A DNA stretch of 39,096 nt from UBA12068 sp038318455 (GTDB taxonomy: Bacteria > Patescibacteriota > Minisyncoccia > Moranbacterales > GWC2-37-73): assembly GCA_038318455.1 (NCBI GenBank), contig JBBQCF010000006.1, positions 1-39,096 on the forward strand, written 5' to 3'. Positions 1 through 8,161 of the stretch are shown here, one piece after another. Position 1 is the first letter of the stretch; each line of letters opens with the position of its first letter. The position numbers and the translations under genes were made by a program. The notes under the pieces are model-generated. The model did no database searches and was not told where the DNA came from. It saw only the letters and a list, made by a program, of their open reading frames with translations.

Positions 1-141
1 TCCATTTACGATTGTTATTCCATTGTCACATGTCTCATCTGTGCAAATGCTAGCAGCGCAACCATTGTCAACAGCTGGGCCAGGACAAGACACGTGCTGC
101 GTGATACCGTTATATGCCCATTCATCCATGCATGATACCAT
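1..141 (-). CDS. N-terminal part of an unknown Cys-rich protein, cut by window edge
   Basis: A minus-strand frame is open from an ATG at 141 (or 129) to the left edge. It encodes about 47 residues with regularly spaced cysteines (SCMDEW, SCPGP, NGCAASICTDETCDNG), which looks like a secreted disulfide-rich or metal-binding repeat protein. The frame is open upstream to a stop near 210, so the start is uncertain. No clear Shine-Dalgarno site precedes either ATG; a GGGTG lies about 16 bases upstream. It follows the ftsZ terminator in the same direction. I do not recognise the family. It could also be a gene remnant. Confidence 0.35.
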   Translation of the reverse strand, partial: MVSCMDEWAYNGITQHVSCPGPAVDNGCAASICTDETCDNGITIVNG

Positions 142-173
142 TGAAAATGAGTTCTTACACCCTTTTTTTCTTA

Positions 174-204
174 AAAAATACCAGCCATTAAGACTGGTAT
201 TTTT
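174..204 (-). terminator. Intrinsic terminator of ftsZ
   Basis: An 11-bp perfect stem (174-184 with 194-204) and a 9-base loop, with A and T tracts on its two sides, begins 30 bases past the ftsZ stop. It is symmetric enough to act in both directions. Confidence 0.75.
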
Positions 205-233
205 AATATTTCAACTATATATTTACACTCAAG

Positions 234-1454
234 CTATTTCTCCATCTTCCTTCTAATAAACGCTGGGATTTCAAGTTCATCATCCTCTGGTTCAGGTTTT
301 GTTTCGGAAGCTTGATTAATTGAACGAGGTTGAATTTTTTCTTCAATAATCATGCGTGGTTCAAAAATTTTCTTCACAGGAAAAGTAATATTCTCTTTAA
401 TCTCTTCTTTTTCTTTTTCATGTTTCTCTTCTCTTTCGGCGATTGTTTCATGAGATGCCAAAACACGATTAAGCATCGGATTTTCACTAACAACACGATC
501 AGCGTCAAAACCAGTAGCGACAACTGTCACATGAATTTCACCTTTTTTGACTTGATCATCAACAACTGCTCCAAAAATAACTTTAGCATTTGGATCAACG
601 CTTTCAGTGATAATGTTAGCAGCTTCATTGATTTCCAACATTCCAAGATCACTTGAACCTGAAATATTGAAAAGGACGCCTTTGGCACCATCGATTGAAA
701 GTTCCAGCAGTGGGCTGTTTATTGCAGCGCGTGCAGCCTCTGCAGCTCTATTTTCGCCACTAGCGATACCAATACCCATCAAGGCTGATCCAGAGTCCTG
801 CATGATTGCACGAACATCAGCAAAGTCGACATTAACGATTCCTGGTTTAGTAATAAGATCAGAAATTCCTTGCACGCCTTGTCTTAGAACATCATCCACA
901 ATCCTAAAAGCATTTATAAGCGTGGTTTTTCTATCAATAATTGAAAGTAACTTGTCATTTGGAATAGTAATCAAAGTGTCCACTCTATCTCGCAAATTTT
1001 GAAGACCCTCTTCTCCAAGATTTCTTCTTTGAGCACCTTCAAAAGAAAATGGCTTAGTCACAACAGCCACAGTAAGGGCACCCAATTCCTTGGCAGTTTC
1101 AGCCACCACAGGCGCAGCACCAGTTCCAGTTCCTCCACCCATACCAGCACAAACAAAGACCATGTCAGCGCCTTTGAGCACATCTTGAATTTCATCGCGA
1201 TTTTCTTCGGCCGCTTGTCTTCCAATTTCTGGGTTCATTCCGGCGCCAAGACCTTTAGTTAGATTTTTTCCAATATGAACTTTTTCAGAAGCTTTCGAAT
1301 GATGCAATGCTTGCGCATCAGTGTTGATCGCCACAAATTCAACTCCTTTAATTTTGGAGTCGATCATGCGAGAGATTGCATTATTTCCAGAGCCACCAAC
1401 ACCAACAACTTTAATTCGAGCAAATGTTTCAATATCAGGTTTTATTTCTGCCAT
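234..1454 (-). CDS. ftsZ: Cell division protein FtsZ
   Basis: Tubulin-like GTPase that forms the Z-ring at the division site. The nucleotide-binding core starts with VVGVGGSGNNAI near residue 16, and the tubulin signature GGGTGTG is at 106-112. The T7-loop region (NVDFADV) follows. After about residue 320 comes a charged Lys/Glu-rich linker, then a C-terminal peptide (DDELEIPAFIRRK) of the type that binds FtsA and other partners. At 406 aa it is of normal length. It lies downstream of ftsA on the same strand with a long 247-base gap, ends in TAG, and is followed by a terminator. Confidence 0.97.
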   Translation of the reverse strand: MAEIKPDIETFARIKVVGVGGSGNNAISRMIDSKIKGVEFVAINTDAQALHHSKASEKVHIGKNLTKGLGAGMNPEIGRQAAEENRDEIQDVLKGADMVFVCAGMGGGTGTGAAPVVAETAKELGALTVAVVTKPFSFEGAQRRNLGEEGLQNLRDRVDTLITIPNDKLLSIIDRKTTLINAFRIVDDVLRQGVQGISDLITKPGIVNVDFADVRAIMQDSGSALMGIGIASGENRAAEAARAAINSPLLELSIDGAKGVLFNISGSSDLGMLEINEAANIITESVDPNAKVIFGAVVDDQVKKGEIHVTVVATGFDADRVVSENPMLNRVLASHETIAEREEKHEKEKEEIKENITFPVKKIFEPRMIIEEKIQPRSINQASETKPEPEDDELEIPAFIRRKMEK

Positions 1455-1617
1455 ATTTTTACAATAGCCAGCGTTTTAGCGCTAAACAATTTATATAAAT
1501 TAGAATTTCACGAAATTGCTCCCTTTATTTTTGTTTTTGTCTGCTTGTCAGTGAAATAAATTATACACTAAACTTCTAAAATTCTGCTAAAAAACAGCAT
1601 ATTTCTTAGTTCTTTAA

Positions 1618-1645
1618 TTTATCACAATCTTGGTTACTATGTCAA
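1618..1645 (-). promoter_or_regulatory. Candidate ftsZ promoter
   Basis: On the minus strand a perfect TTGACA (1640-1645) is followed 16 bases later by GATAAA (1618-1623), about 165 bases before the ftsZ start. The same gap holds a 12-base palindrome TTTAGCGCTAAA close to the start codon. The -10 is weak, so this is tentative. Confidence 0.4.
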
Positions 1646-1701
1646 ACAAGATTTAGCAAAACTCTTTTTCTCCTTTATTGAAACATATCCCATAAGGCAA
1701 A

Positions 1702-2970
1702 TTAAGGCAAAAATTTCTTAAACCATTCCCCAGCTTTTTGCAGGGTGTCCCCTGTTCCACGTTTGAATATGTCAGCTGCTTTTGAGCCAAAGCTGTCCCC
1801 GTGAATAACTACTCCTGCCTGAATGTCTGTCCATAGGACCAAGCCAGCAACTGTAGCAAATGATGGATCATCAACCTTATCAAGCATGCCACCCAGCCCC
1901 AAAGGAAACCCGATTTGCACAGGGAGTCCCAAGACTTCTTTCGCCAAATCTCCAATATGTGTCATCTTGGCACCACCACCAACCAAGACCACTCCAGCTG
2001 GCAAAAGCCCTGCCTTTCCAATCAATTTTAATTCTTTTTGCACAAGTGAAAAAATTTCTTCCGATCTTGCTTCAATAATTTCAGCAACGTGATAACGAGA
2101 AACTGTTCCGTCCTCTCCCGAATCAATCTGTGAAAGATCAATGCCTTCCTTTTTATTGGTATCTTTAGCAATAGCACTTCCATATTCAAGCTTTATTTTC
2201 TCTGCCACATCAATCGAAGTTCGTAGGCCTATGGCGATGTCATTAGTAATGTGTCCTGCGCCAACGGCAATTATAGCGGCATGCACGAGATCTCCCTCTT
2301 CATAAACGGCTATAGAAGTTGTGCCTCCACCAATGTCAACCAGCACGACACCCAATTCTTTCTGTTTTTTGCTAAGCACTGCTTTTGCTGAAGCAAGTGG
2401 CTCAAGCACAAGATCATCTATTTCAATGTTTGCTTGATAGGCGCATTTGCTAATATTTTTTACATGGACACTACTACTTTCAATAATAAGTGCATCTACT
2501 TCCAAGCGAACGCCCTTCATTCCCAATGGATCCTTAATATTATCTTGATCATCAAGCCTATATTTTTTAGCAAGCACATGCACGATTTCCCTATTCATTG
2601 GCAGAGAAATTATTTGTGCTTCAGAAATAACTCTATTAATATCATCTTCAATAACTTCTCCATCAGCTCTTCCAATAGCAATCACACCTTTTGAATTTTG
2701 AAAACCAATATCTCCACCACCAATATTCAAAACAGCATTTTTCACTTGAACACCCGCCATATGTTCAGCTTTTTCAACAGATTCATTGACTGTTTTGATA
2801 ACATCTTCAATATCAATTATCACTCCACGTCTGACGCCAAAAGAAGGCACATTGCCGATACCAATAACACGAGGATTTTCCTCGCCGTTAACATGCTCAA
2901 CAATGATTGTGCGCACATTTGTTGAACCAATGTCTATACCAACAACTATAGAATTATTATCTCTGGCCAT
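1702..2970 (-). CDS. ftsA: Cell division protein FtsA
   Basis: Actin-like ATPase that tethers FtsZ filaments to the membrane. Phosphate-1 motif IVVGIDIGSTNVRT is near the N-terminus; the SHS2/1C subdomain follows; phosphate-2 is VVLVDIGGGTTSIAVY; the adenosine motif is GVVLVGGGAKM. The end (AGEWFKKFLP) resembles the amphipathic membrane-targeting helix of FtsA. I chose the ATG at 2970 because it gives the usual short lead before the first strand; an in-frame GTG at 3006 would add 12 residues. Neither has a clear ribosome site. The product is 422 aa and is paired with ftsZ. Confidence 0.95.
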   Translation of the reverse strand: MARDNNSIVVGIDIGSTNVRTIIVEHVNGEENPRVIGIGNVPSFGVRRGVIIDIEDVIKTVNESVEKAEHMAGVQVKNAVLNIGGGDIGFQNSKGVIAIGRADGEVIEDDINRVISEAQIISLPMNREIVHVLAKKYRLDDQDNIKDPLGMKGVRLEVDALIIESSSVHVKNISKCAYQANIEIDDLVLEPLASAKAVLSKKQKELGVVLVDIGGGTTSIAVYEEGDLVHAAIIAVGAGHITNDIAIGLRTSIDVAEKIKLEYGSAIAKDTNKKEGIDLSQIDSGEDGTVSRYHVAEIIEARSEEIFSLVQKELKLIGKAGLLPAGVVLVGGGAKMTHIGDLAKEVLGLPVQIGFPLGLGGMLDKVDDPSFATVAGLVLWTDIQAGVVIHGDSFGSKAADIFKRGTGDTLQKAGEWFKKFLP

Positions 2971-3152
2971 ATTTGATGACAAAAAATTAATACGGGGCTT
3001 GCCCACTCAATTTTTCAAATTTATCTACTTTTTTATATTTATTTTTTAACTAAATGAGCGGAACAAACAACCAAAATAAGTATTCTGTAACTTATTTTCA
3101 ATGTAAAAAATCAGATATTTTATCAATCTGAACAATGTTCCACCTTTTTAAC

Positions 3153-3181
3153 ATTATATATTAAATGCTAAATTCTTGCAA
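3153..3181 (-). promoter_or_regulatory. Candidate ftsA promoter
   Basis: Minus strand TTGCAA (3176-3181), 17 bases, then TATAAT (3153-3158). It is 180 bases upstream of ftsA, just after dgkA. The gap also holds a 9-bp hairpin, 3073-3081 pairing with 3090-3098. Confidence 0.35.
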
Positions 3182-3199
3182 AACGATTAAATGCATGTC

Positions 3200-3586
3200 C
3201 TAATAAAATGAAACGAGCAAGGCCAAATCTCGAAAATATGGATATAATATAATGGTTCCAACGATAATAGACGCCATGGCGGAAATTAAAACAACAGCTG
3301 CCATAAGATCCTTAATGAGCCTTGCATAAGGATGTATTCTTGGCTTCAAAATATCCACAACTCTTTCTAGAACGGTGTTAGTAAGTTCAGAAATAAGCAC
3401 AAACATTATCATCAAAATCAAAATAATAGCTTCCCAATTTTTAACTTTAAAAATAAAAATTAGAAAAATAACCAACACCGCAATCAAAATTTCAATTCTA
3501 AAATTTTTCTCATGTGAAACAGCGTATTGAATTCCGTCAATTGCGTGTCTCAAACTTCTTTTAAATCTTCTTAATTCTTCCACCAT
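3200..3586 (-). CDS. dgkA: Diacylglycerol/undecaprenol kinase (DgkA family)
   Basis: Small integral membrane kinase of the prokaryotic DgkA fold, which phosphorylates undecaprenol or diacylglycerol to recycle lipid carriers for the cell envelope. Seen: an N-terminal RFKRSLRHAIDGIQYAV segment, three hydrophobic helices, the active-site-type helix ELTNTVLERVVDIL, then HPYARLIKDLMAAVVLISA. An ATG at 3586 gives 128 aa and starts 13 bases after the ybeY stop. A longer in-frame start at 3661 lies inside ybeY and adds a non-conserved basic stretch, so I rejected it. The substrate cannot be told from sequence; Gram-positive-like members prefer undecaprenol. Confidence 0.88.
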   Translation of the reverse strand: MVEELRRFKRSLRHAIDGIQYAVSHEKNFRIEILIAVLVIFLIFIFKVKNWEAIILILMIMFVLISELTNTVLERVVDILKPRIHPYARLIKDLMAAVVLISAMASIIVGTIILYPYFRDLALLVSFY

Positions 3587-3599
3587 ATTTTTATTATTG

Positions 3600-4055
3600 T
3601 TATTTTTTGAAGCTATCGGACACTTTTTCTTGAATTGCAAACATCTCTTCGCCATGAGCAAAAATCATCAAATGCAAAATTCCATGCGAAACGACTTTAG
3701 CCAATTCTTTTTCAAAATCTATATTTTCTTTTTCAGTATATTCTTTAATATCATCATAACACAGAATTAGTTCACCCAAAAACAATTCTTGTTGATTTTT
3801 GGCAGCCGCTTTCAATTCTTCTAGCGATTCATATTCAGCAAATGACAGAATGTCAGTCACACTGTCATATTTTCGATATTCATTATTAAATTTTCTGATT
3901 TCTTCTGCAGAAACCAAGGCAAGGCTCACATTAATTTCGTTGTTTTTCAAAAATTCATAGGACAAATCTTCAAAAGTTTTTCTCACAACTTTTCTAAAAA
4001 ATTCATCCTCAATTGGACTTTTTGTGGTGTTATTTATTTCCAAATTTATTTCCAT
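3600..4055 (-). CDS. ybeY: Endoribonuclease YbeY
   Basis: Metal-dependent RNase needed for 16S rRNA 3' maturation and ribosome quality control. The family's zinc-binding H-x3-H-x5-H is present as HGILHLMIFAH (H124, H128, H134). The usual Gly-Tyr-Asp before the last His is replaced by Ile-Phe-Ala, a mild deviation. The upstream conserved block DSVTDILSF is intact. At 151 aa it is of normal size. It is tightly packed before dgkA, an arrangement common in many bacteria. Confidence 0.92.
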   Translation of the reverse strand: MEINLEINNTTKSPIEDEFFRKVVRKTFEDLSYEFLKNNEINVSLALVSAEEIRKFNNEYRKYDSVTDILSFAEYESLEELKAAAKNQQELFLGELILCYDDIKEYTEKENIDFEKELAKVVSHGILHLMIFAHGEEMFAIQEKVSDSFKK

Positions 4056-4134
4056 ATTAATTCCAATTATTAAATTCTCCCTATATCATTATCATAACAT
4101 TAAGTGATCACTTCCTCAAGAAATTCGCCCAAGA

Positions 4135-4161
4135 AAAAATCGGAGCACTTCTCCGATTTTT
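4135..4161 (-). terminator. Intrinsic terminator after yqeY
   Basis: An 11-bp perfect stem (4135-4145 with 4151-4161), 5-base loop and terminal T tract, 25 bases past the yqeY stop. Confidence 0.8.
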
Positions 4162-4185
4162 AAAATTATCTATGTTTTTTGAAAA

Positions 4186-4638
4186 CTACTTGAGTAACGC
4201 TTGGGCAATCTCACGCACCACATTCCCATCAGCTTCACCTTTCATCTTGGCCATGGCTTGTCCCATCACTTTTCCTAGGTCTGTTGCACTGGTTGCTCCA
4301 GATTGAGAAATGACTTCTTTTACGACTTCCATGATAGCCTCTTTTGAAAGTTGGGCTGGAAGATATGGCATGATAATTTCAAGTTCAACTTTTTCTTTTT
4401 CAGCCAAGTCTGATCTCCCCCCTTCTTCAAACTGACGAATACTGTCTTGCCTTTGTTTGACTGCGCGAGCAATAACTTCCAAAACTTCCGTATCATCAAG
4501 CCCTGTTTCGCGTTTTTGCTTCTCAATTTCCAAATTCTTAATGGCACTATCAATAAGTCGCAAAGTGTCGCGACGGAGCGTATCACCACTTTTCATGGCA
4601 GCTTTAAGGTCTGAACTAATTTTCTCTTTAAATGTCAT
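4186..4638 (-). CDS. yqeY: YqeY/GatB-like domain protein
   Basis: Stand-alone protein of the YqeY family, related to the tail domain of the amidotransferase subunit GatB and thought to bind tRNA. Evidence: the start MTFKEKISSDLKAAMKSGD, the central LPAQLSKEAI segment, and the end DLGKVMGQAMAKMKGEADG followed by VVREIAQ, all typical. It is 150 aa and all helical. It sits downstream of rpsU, its usual partner in many genomes. Precise role unknown. Confidence 0.9.
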   Translation of the reverse strand: MTFKEKISSDLKAAMKSGDTLRRDTLRLIDSAIKNLEIEKQKRETGLDDTEVLEVIARAVKQRQDSIRQFEEGGRSDLAEKEKVELEIIMPYLPAQLSKEAIMEVVKEVISQSGATSATDLGKVMGQAMAKMKGEADGNVVREIAQALLK

Positions 4639-4726
4639 AGATTTTCATATAAACATATAAGCATTTAAACATGGTGCCATGCTTATTGTATATAAATTTA
4701 TTAGCAAGTAAAAATGAAAACAAATT

Positions 4727-4755
4727 TGCAGTTGATACGCTAGGCATCAACTGCA
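4727..4755 (-). terminator. Hairpin terminator after rpsU
   Basis: Perfect 10-bp stem (4727-4736 with 4746-4755), 9-base loop, 13 bases past the rpsU stop. The following T tract on the minus strand is interrupted, so it may be leaky and let yqeY be read. Confidence 0.6.
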
Positions 4756-4768
4756 TCATGTCGCACTA

Positions 4769-5017
4769 TTACATTTTTCGTTTAATGTTTTTCAGTGCTT
4801 CGTCATCAAATTTTCCAAGCTTTTTAAGCTTATCAATTTCTTTGCGAATCTTAACTTTATATAAAGCTTCTGTACGTTTTTCGGTTTTGCTTTTTTCGTC
4901 GTTCTTAAATCTTGTTCGACGAGCACGAACTAACACGCCACTTTGCTGAATTTTACGAGAAAATCGTCGCATTAAGCTTTCTGTAGTTTCTTTATCCTTC
5001 TTTTGTACTCCAATCAT
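4769..5017 (-). CDS. rpsU: 30S ribosomal protein S21
   Basis: Small basic protein of the 30S platform near the anti-Shine-Dalgarno end of 16S rRNA. The protein has the S21 pattern: an N-terminal segment with ESLMRRFSRKIQQSGVL, then Arg/Lys-rich helices. At 82 aa it is slightly longer than the usual 60-70. The start is fixed by a strong AGGAGG 7 bases before ATG, and a good promoter is placed upstream. Confidence 0.93.
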   Translation of the reverse strand: MIGVQKKDKETTESLMRRFSRKIQQSGVLVRARRTRFKNDEKSKTEKRTEALYKVKIRKEIDKLKKLGKFDDEALKNIKRKM

Positions 5018-5068
5018 GTGAAAAACCTCCTAATCTAGTTTATAATTTGTTTATCTATAACCTACCAT

Positions 5069-5096
5069 ATTATACAGATATTCCCAAATAAGTCAA
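5069..5096 (-). promoter_or_regulatory. rpsU promoter
   Basis: Minus strand TTGACT (5091-5096), 16 bases, then TATAAT (5069-5074), about 50 bases before the rpsU start. Confidence 0.6.
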
Positions 5097-5111
5097 ACGC
5101 GGCTTTGCCAC

Positions 5112-5206
5112 AAGCTTATAAGGCTCATAAAGTTTCAAATTGCAAGGTAAATTCAAAATGCATTCTGCCTGATGAGCTTAATAAACTTTTAACTTGAGCG
5201 AATTAA
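5112..5206 (-). repeat. Word-type inverted repeat, AAGTTTATA family
   Basis: Left arm is three 9-base words in register (AAGCTTATA, AGGCTCATA, AAGTTTCAA at 5112-5138). The right arm (about 5171-5206) has roughly complementary words such as GAGCTTAAT and AAACTTTTAAC. It fills the HIT-rpsU junction and stops at the HIT stop codon. Confidence 0.55.
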
Positions 5207-5208
5207 GC

Positions 5209-5574
5209 TCACTTCCAATCCACCTCCAGCGGTCTAATTTCTTCATGTAGTGCTGATCCACCAATTAAATGAAGATGGATATGATCAACTTCCTGACCAC
5301 CATTTTTTCCAGTTCGAAATAACAACTTATAACCACCTTCAGCGATATCCAACTTCTTGGCAATGTCCCTAGCGGTAATTATCATTTTTCCAAGCAATGA
5401 TTCATCATCCTTGCTCACATCATTAATTGAAACAATATGTTTAGTTGGAATAATAAGCACATGCACTGGAGCTAATGGGTTGATATCATTAAATGCAACA
5501 ATATCCCTATCTTCAAAGATGATTTTTGCATCAAGCTTCTTATCTATAATCTTACAAAAAATACAGTCGTTCAT
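5209..5574 (-). CDS. Histidine triad (HIT/HinT) nucleotide hydrolase
   Basis: Purine nucleoside phosphoramidase-type enzyme. The N-terminal CIFCKI motif and the catalytic triad HIHLHLIGG (H98, H100, H102) are complete, and FNDINPLAPVHVLIIP is the usual central strand. It is 121 aa, normal for HinT. It lies 33 bases after hisS in the same direction and ends in TGA. The substrate in vivo is unknown. Confidence 0.93.
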   Translation of the reverse strand: MNDCIFCKIIDKKLDAKIIFEDRDIVAFNDINPLAPVHVLIIPTKHIVSINDVSKDDESLLGKMIITARDIAKKLDIAEGGYKLLFRTGKNGGQEVDHIHLHLIGGSALHEEIRPLEVDWK

Positions 5575-5607
5575 ATTTTTGTTTTTGATTTTATTTTTTA
5601 ATGCTTT

Positions 5608-7068
5608 CTATTCTTCACAATGAGAAACAACCACATTGCTTTTTAATATTTTTTTCACAGCAATGATGAGTCTTTCATGGTTTACTGTTTCCTGTGTTCC
5701 ACTAACCATATCCTTAACAATGACAGTTTCATCAAGTGCTTCCTTTTGACCAATAATCAAAGTGATTTCCACTCCAAGCCTGTCGGCGACGCGAAGTTGT
5801 GATTTGAGTGATCCACGACCAAAACTTTCTGCGGTCAAAATTCCATTTTTTTGAAGTTCAGCAAAAACATTCAGACTTTTCTTTTTTGCCATATCACCAA
5901 GTTGTGCCAAGAAAACTCTCGGCTTTGGTTCAATATACATCTTGGCGTGCACACGCTTCATTTCCTGTACAAGCCTGTCCATACCGAGACCAAATCCAAT
6001 AGCAGGAGTATGTTCACCGCCGATCTGTTCAATCAAATGGTCATAGCGTCCACCACCTCCGAGTGAATGTTTCTTGCCCTCTTCATCTCCAGACCAAATC
6101 TCAAAAACTGTTTTTGTATAATAACTAAGTCCTCGCACAAGACTAGGATTGATGATGTATGGCAAATCAAGTTCGTCTAAATATTCCAACAAACTCTTGA
6201 AATGGACGCGACACTCTATACAAAGATGATCGACTGACTGTGGAGCAAGAGCAGAAACTTGAATACACTTATCCTCCTTACAATCCAAAATACGAAGAGG
6301 ATTTGTTTCTAATCTTTTTTTGCAGTTAAGGCAAAGTTTTTGTTTTTTTGAATCAAAATAAGCAACCAAAAGATTTTGATATTCCTTGCGACATTTTGGA
6401 CAACCAATCGAATTAACTTGAAATTGAATGTTTTTAATTCCAATACTTGTTACTACTCGATGTGCTAATTGAATTAGCTGTGCATCCAAAATTGGATCTT
6501 GTTCTCCAAAAGCATCGAAGTTAGCTTGAAAATGTTCACGATAACGTCCTTCTTGTGGACGATCATAGCGATAAACTGGTCCCGTTGAAAAAAGCTTCAC
6601 TGGTTTTGAAAGCACATTCATTCCATGCTGGATATAAGCGCGTCCCAATCCTGCCGTAAGCTCTGGGCGCAGAGCAACTCTGTCACCACCTTTAGTAGTA
6701 AAAGCATACATTTCTTTATCAACAATGTCAGTACCCTTTCCAATTGAACGAATAAACAAATTAGAATATTCAACAGTTGGAGTGTCGATACGTCCAAAAC
6801 CATATTCCAAGGAAATACGAGCAAGTACGCGCCTAAGCTGACTCCAATATGGCTGATCGCCAGGAAGCAGATCGCGCATTCCACGAGGTGGTTGCAACAT
6901 AATTTCCTCTTCTACTTGAGCCTTAACTTTACTAGGACTTTTTTTGCCAGCAAGTTTCACATTTTTCTTGGAAACAATCGCATCTTTTGCAGACTTTGAG
7001 ATTTCAGATTTTTTATCCATTTTTTTTACAACTTGCTTGCTTAAAATTTTAACTTTTGCTTGGGTCAT
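5608..7068 (-). CDS. hisS: Histidyl-tRNA synthetase
   Basis: Class II aminoacyl-tRNA synthetase charging tRNA-His. Seen: motif 1 around PRGMRDLLPGD, motif 2 around YRYDRPQEGRYREHFQ, the histidine-binding LVRGLSYYTKTVFE, motif 3 GFGLGMDRL, and a C-terminal anticodon-binding domain. The insertion domain carries paired cysteines (CPKC, LCLNC, DCKEDKC, CIEC) as in a subset of bacterial enzymes and may bind zinc. About 56 Lys-rich residues precede the conserved core; an internal Met at residue 57 could be the true start. Total 486 aa. Confidence 0.96.
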   Translation of the reverse strand: MTQAKVKILSKQVVKKMDKKSEISKSAKDAIVSKKNVKLAGKKSPSKVKAQVEEEIMLQPPRGMRDLLPGDQPYWSQLRRVLARISLEYGFGRIDTPTVEYSNLFIRSIGKGTDIVDKEMYAFTTKGGDRVALRPELTAGLGRAYIQHGMNVLSKPVKLFSTGPVYRYDRPQEGRYREHFQANFDAFGEQDPILDAQLIQLAHRVVTSIGIKNIQFQVNSIGCPKCRKEYQNLLVAYFDSKKQKLCLNCKKRLETNPLRILDCKEDKCIQVSALAPQSVDHLCIECRVHFKSLLEYLDELDLPYIINPSLVRGLSYYTKTVFEIWSGDEEGKKHSLGGGGRYDHLIEQIGGEHTPAIGFGLGMDRLVQEMKRVHAKMYIEPKPRVFLAQLGDMAKKKSLNVFAELQKNGILTAESFGRGSLKSQLRVADRLGVEITLIIGQKEALDETVIVKDMVSGTQETVNHERLIIAVKKILKSNVVVSHCEE

Positions 7069-7086
7069 ATAATTACTTTTTAGTAG

Positions 7087-7722
7087 TTACAATATCTCTG
7101 CTTTAGAGAAAGGCCATGCGCGAATCAACACTTTTCCAATAACATCACTTTTTGGCAATACACCCCAAGCTCGCGAATCATGTGAAAACTGACGATTGTC
7201 CCCCAATACAAAATAATCATCATTTTTAAGTTCTGTCGTCACTGCGCCATTGGTAATCACGGTAGATGCCAAATAGGAACTTTCATCTAGCACCATTCCT
7301 TCAGGATTTTTATCATTAAAAATAGTAATCTTGTTTCCTTCAATTTTAACTTTTTCACCCGGAACGCCAATCACGCGTTTAATGAAAAATTGACTAGGGT
7401 CACGTGGATAACGAAAAACAACAACATCACCTCTGCTAAATTCTCGAAATGTCCCAACGGTGAAGACATGCGGAAATCCAAAATCATCCAAAACATTTGT
7501 AATCTTATAACCAAACTCATTCACGATAAGATAATCACTATCCTTAAAGTTCGGTTCCATGCTCGATCCTTGTACAAAAAATGGCTGAAAGAGAAAAACC
7601 CTAATTGGAATGATAATAATCATCGCCCAAAGAAAAACTTTGATCACCTCCCAAAGAAAAGTCCCCACACCATAATAAACCTCCTCATCTACCTCAAGCG
7701 TATTGCTATTTGGATTCGTCAT
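7087..7722 (-). CDS. lepB: Signal peptidase I
   Basis: Membrane serine protease that removes signal peptides from exported proteins. One N-terminal membrane helix (about residues 22-45) is followed by box B with catalytic Ser54 (GSSMEPNF), box D with the general-base Lys115 (FFIKRVIGVPG), and box E GDNRQFSHDSRAWG. At 211 aa it is a compact, Gram-positive-like form. It is the first gene of the minus-strand run; hisS follows after 18 bases. Likely substrates in this window include the secreted proteins at 32.5-36.1 kb. Confidence 0.95.
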   Translation of the reverse strand: MTNPNSNTLEVDEEVYYGVGTFLWEVIKVFLWAMIIIIPIRVFLFQPFFVQGSSMEPNFKDSDYLIVNEFGYKITNVLDDFGFPHVFTVGTFREFSRGDVVVFRYPRDPSQFFIKRVIGVPGEKVKIEGNKITIFNDKNPEGMVLDESSYLASTVITNGAVTTELKNDDYFVLGDNRQFSHDSRAWGVLPKSDVIGKVLIRAWPFSKAEIL

Positions 7723-7886
7723 ATCTGACAGCAGAAATTCAAATGAGCTTTGCTCAAAAAAATTCCAATTAATTTTGTATTTTTTAATTTTATTTCGATA
7801 ATCAAGTTACAAAATAACTTTTTACTATATTTTGAATTCTGATTGCCGGACACATTTTATCTGATTTTTTTTGTTTAAACACACCA

Positions 7887-7915
7887 ATAATACCATGCTT
7901 TTAAGACAAGCGCAA
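7887..7915 (-). promoter_or_regulatory. Candidate lepB operon promoter
   Basis: Minus strand TTGCGC (7910-7915), 17 bases, then TATTAT (7887-7892). It would give a leader of about 160 bases before lepB. Confidence 0.45.
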
Positions 7916-7957
7916 GGGTTTGCTTATGGCTATTTTTTACTTTAAAATAGGTATTTT

Positions 7958-7987
7958 TTGACATTTTTGCTCAATTTGAGGTACTAT
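7958..7987 (+). promoter_or_regulatory. Candidate LCP-gene promoter
   Basis: Perfect TTGACA (7958-7963), 18 bases, then TACTAT (7982-7987). It diverges from the lepB promoter. Confidence 0.45.
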
Positions 7988-8161
7988 TAAGCAGTAGTGA
8001 TTAATAAAAAGTTCAAAAAAAATAAATGTATCCAGCAGTGAGAATCCAAAGCAATAAACCAAGGCCTTGGTATTTTCAATTAGAAATAGCAATCAAAATA
8101 TAATTCAAACAAGTAACAATAACTTCATTTGGGCAAAGCCCCTTTGAATTTCTACTTCAGG

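Larger units (their letters stand above)
7723..8161. other. Divergent intergenic region, no gene seen
   Basis: About 440 AT-rich bases between lepB (minus) and the LCP gene (plus). It holds one candidate promoter for each direction near its middle and a small hairpin (GGGC, AAA, GCCC) at about 8132-8142 at the LCP start. I see no convincing coding frame. Confidence 0.6.

Noticed and set aside
23..256. Plus-strand frame of 77 codons at the left edge
   Set aside because: It runs through the ftsZ terminator and into the ftsZ stop; the minus-strand Cys-rich reading looks much more like a protein.
4320..4589. Overlapping minus-strand frame inside yqeY
   Set aside because: It is a shifted frame of a well-conserved gene, without a ribosome site of its own.
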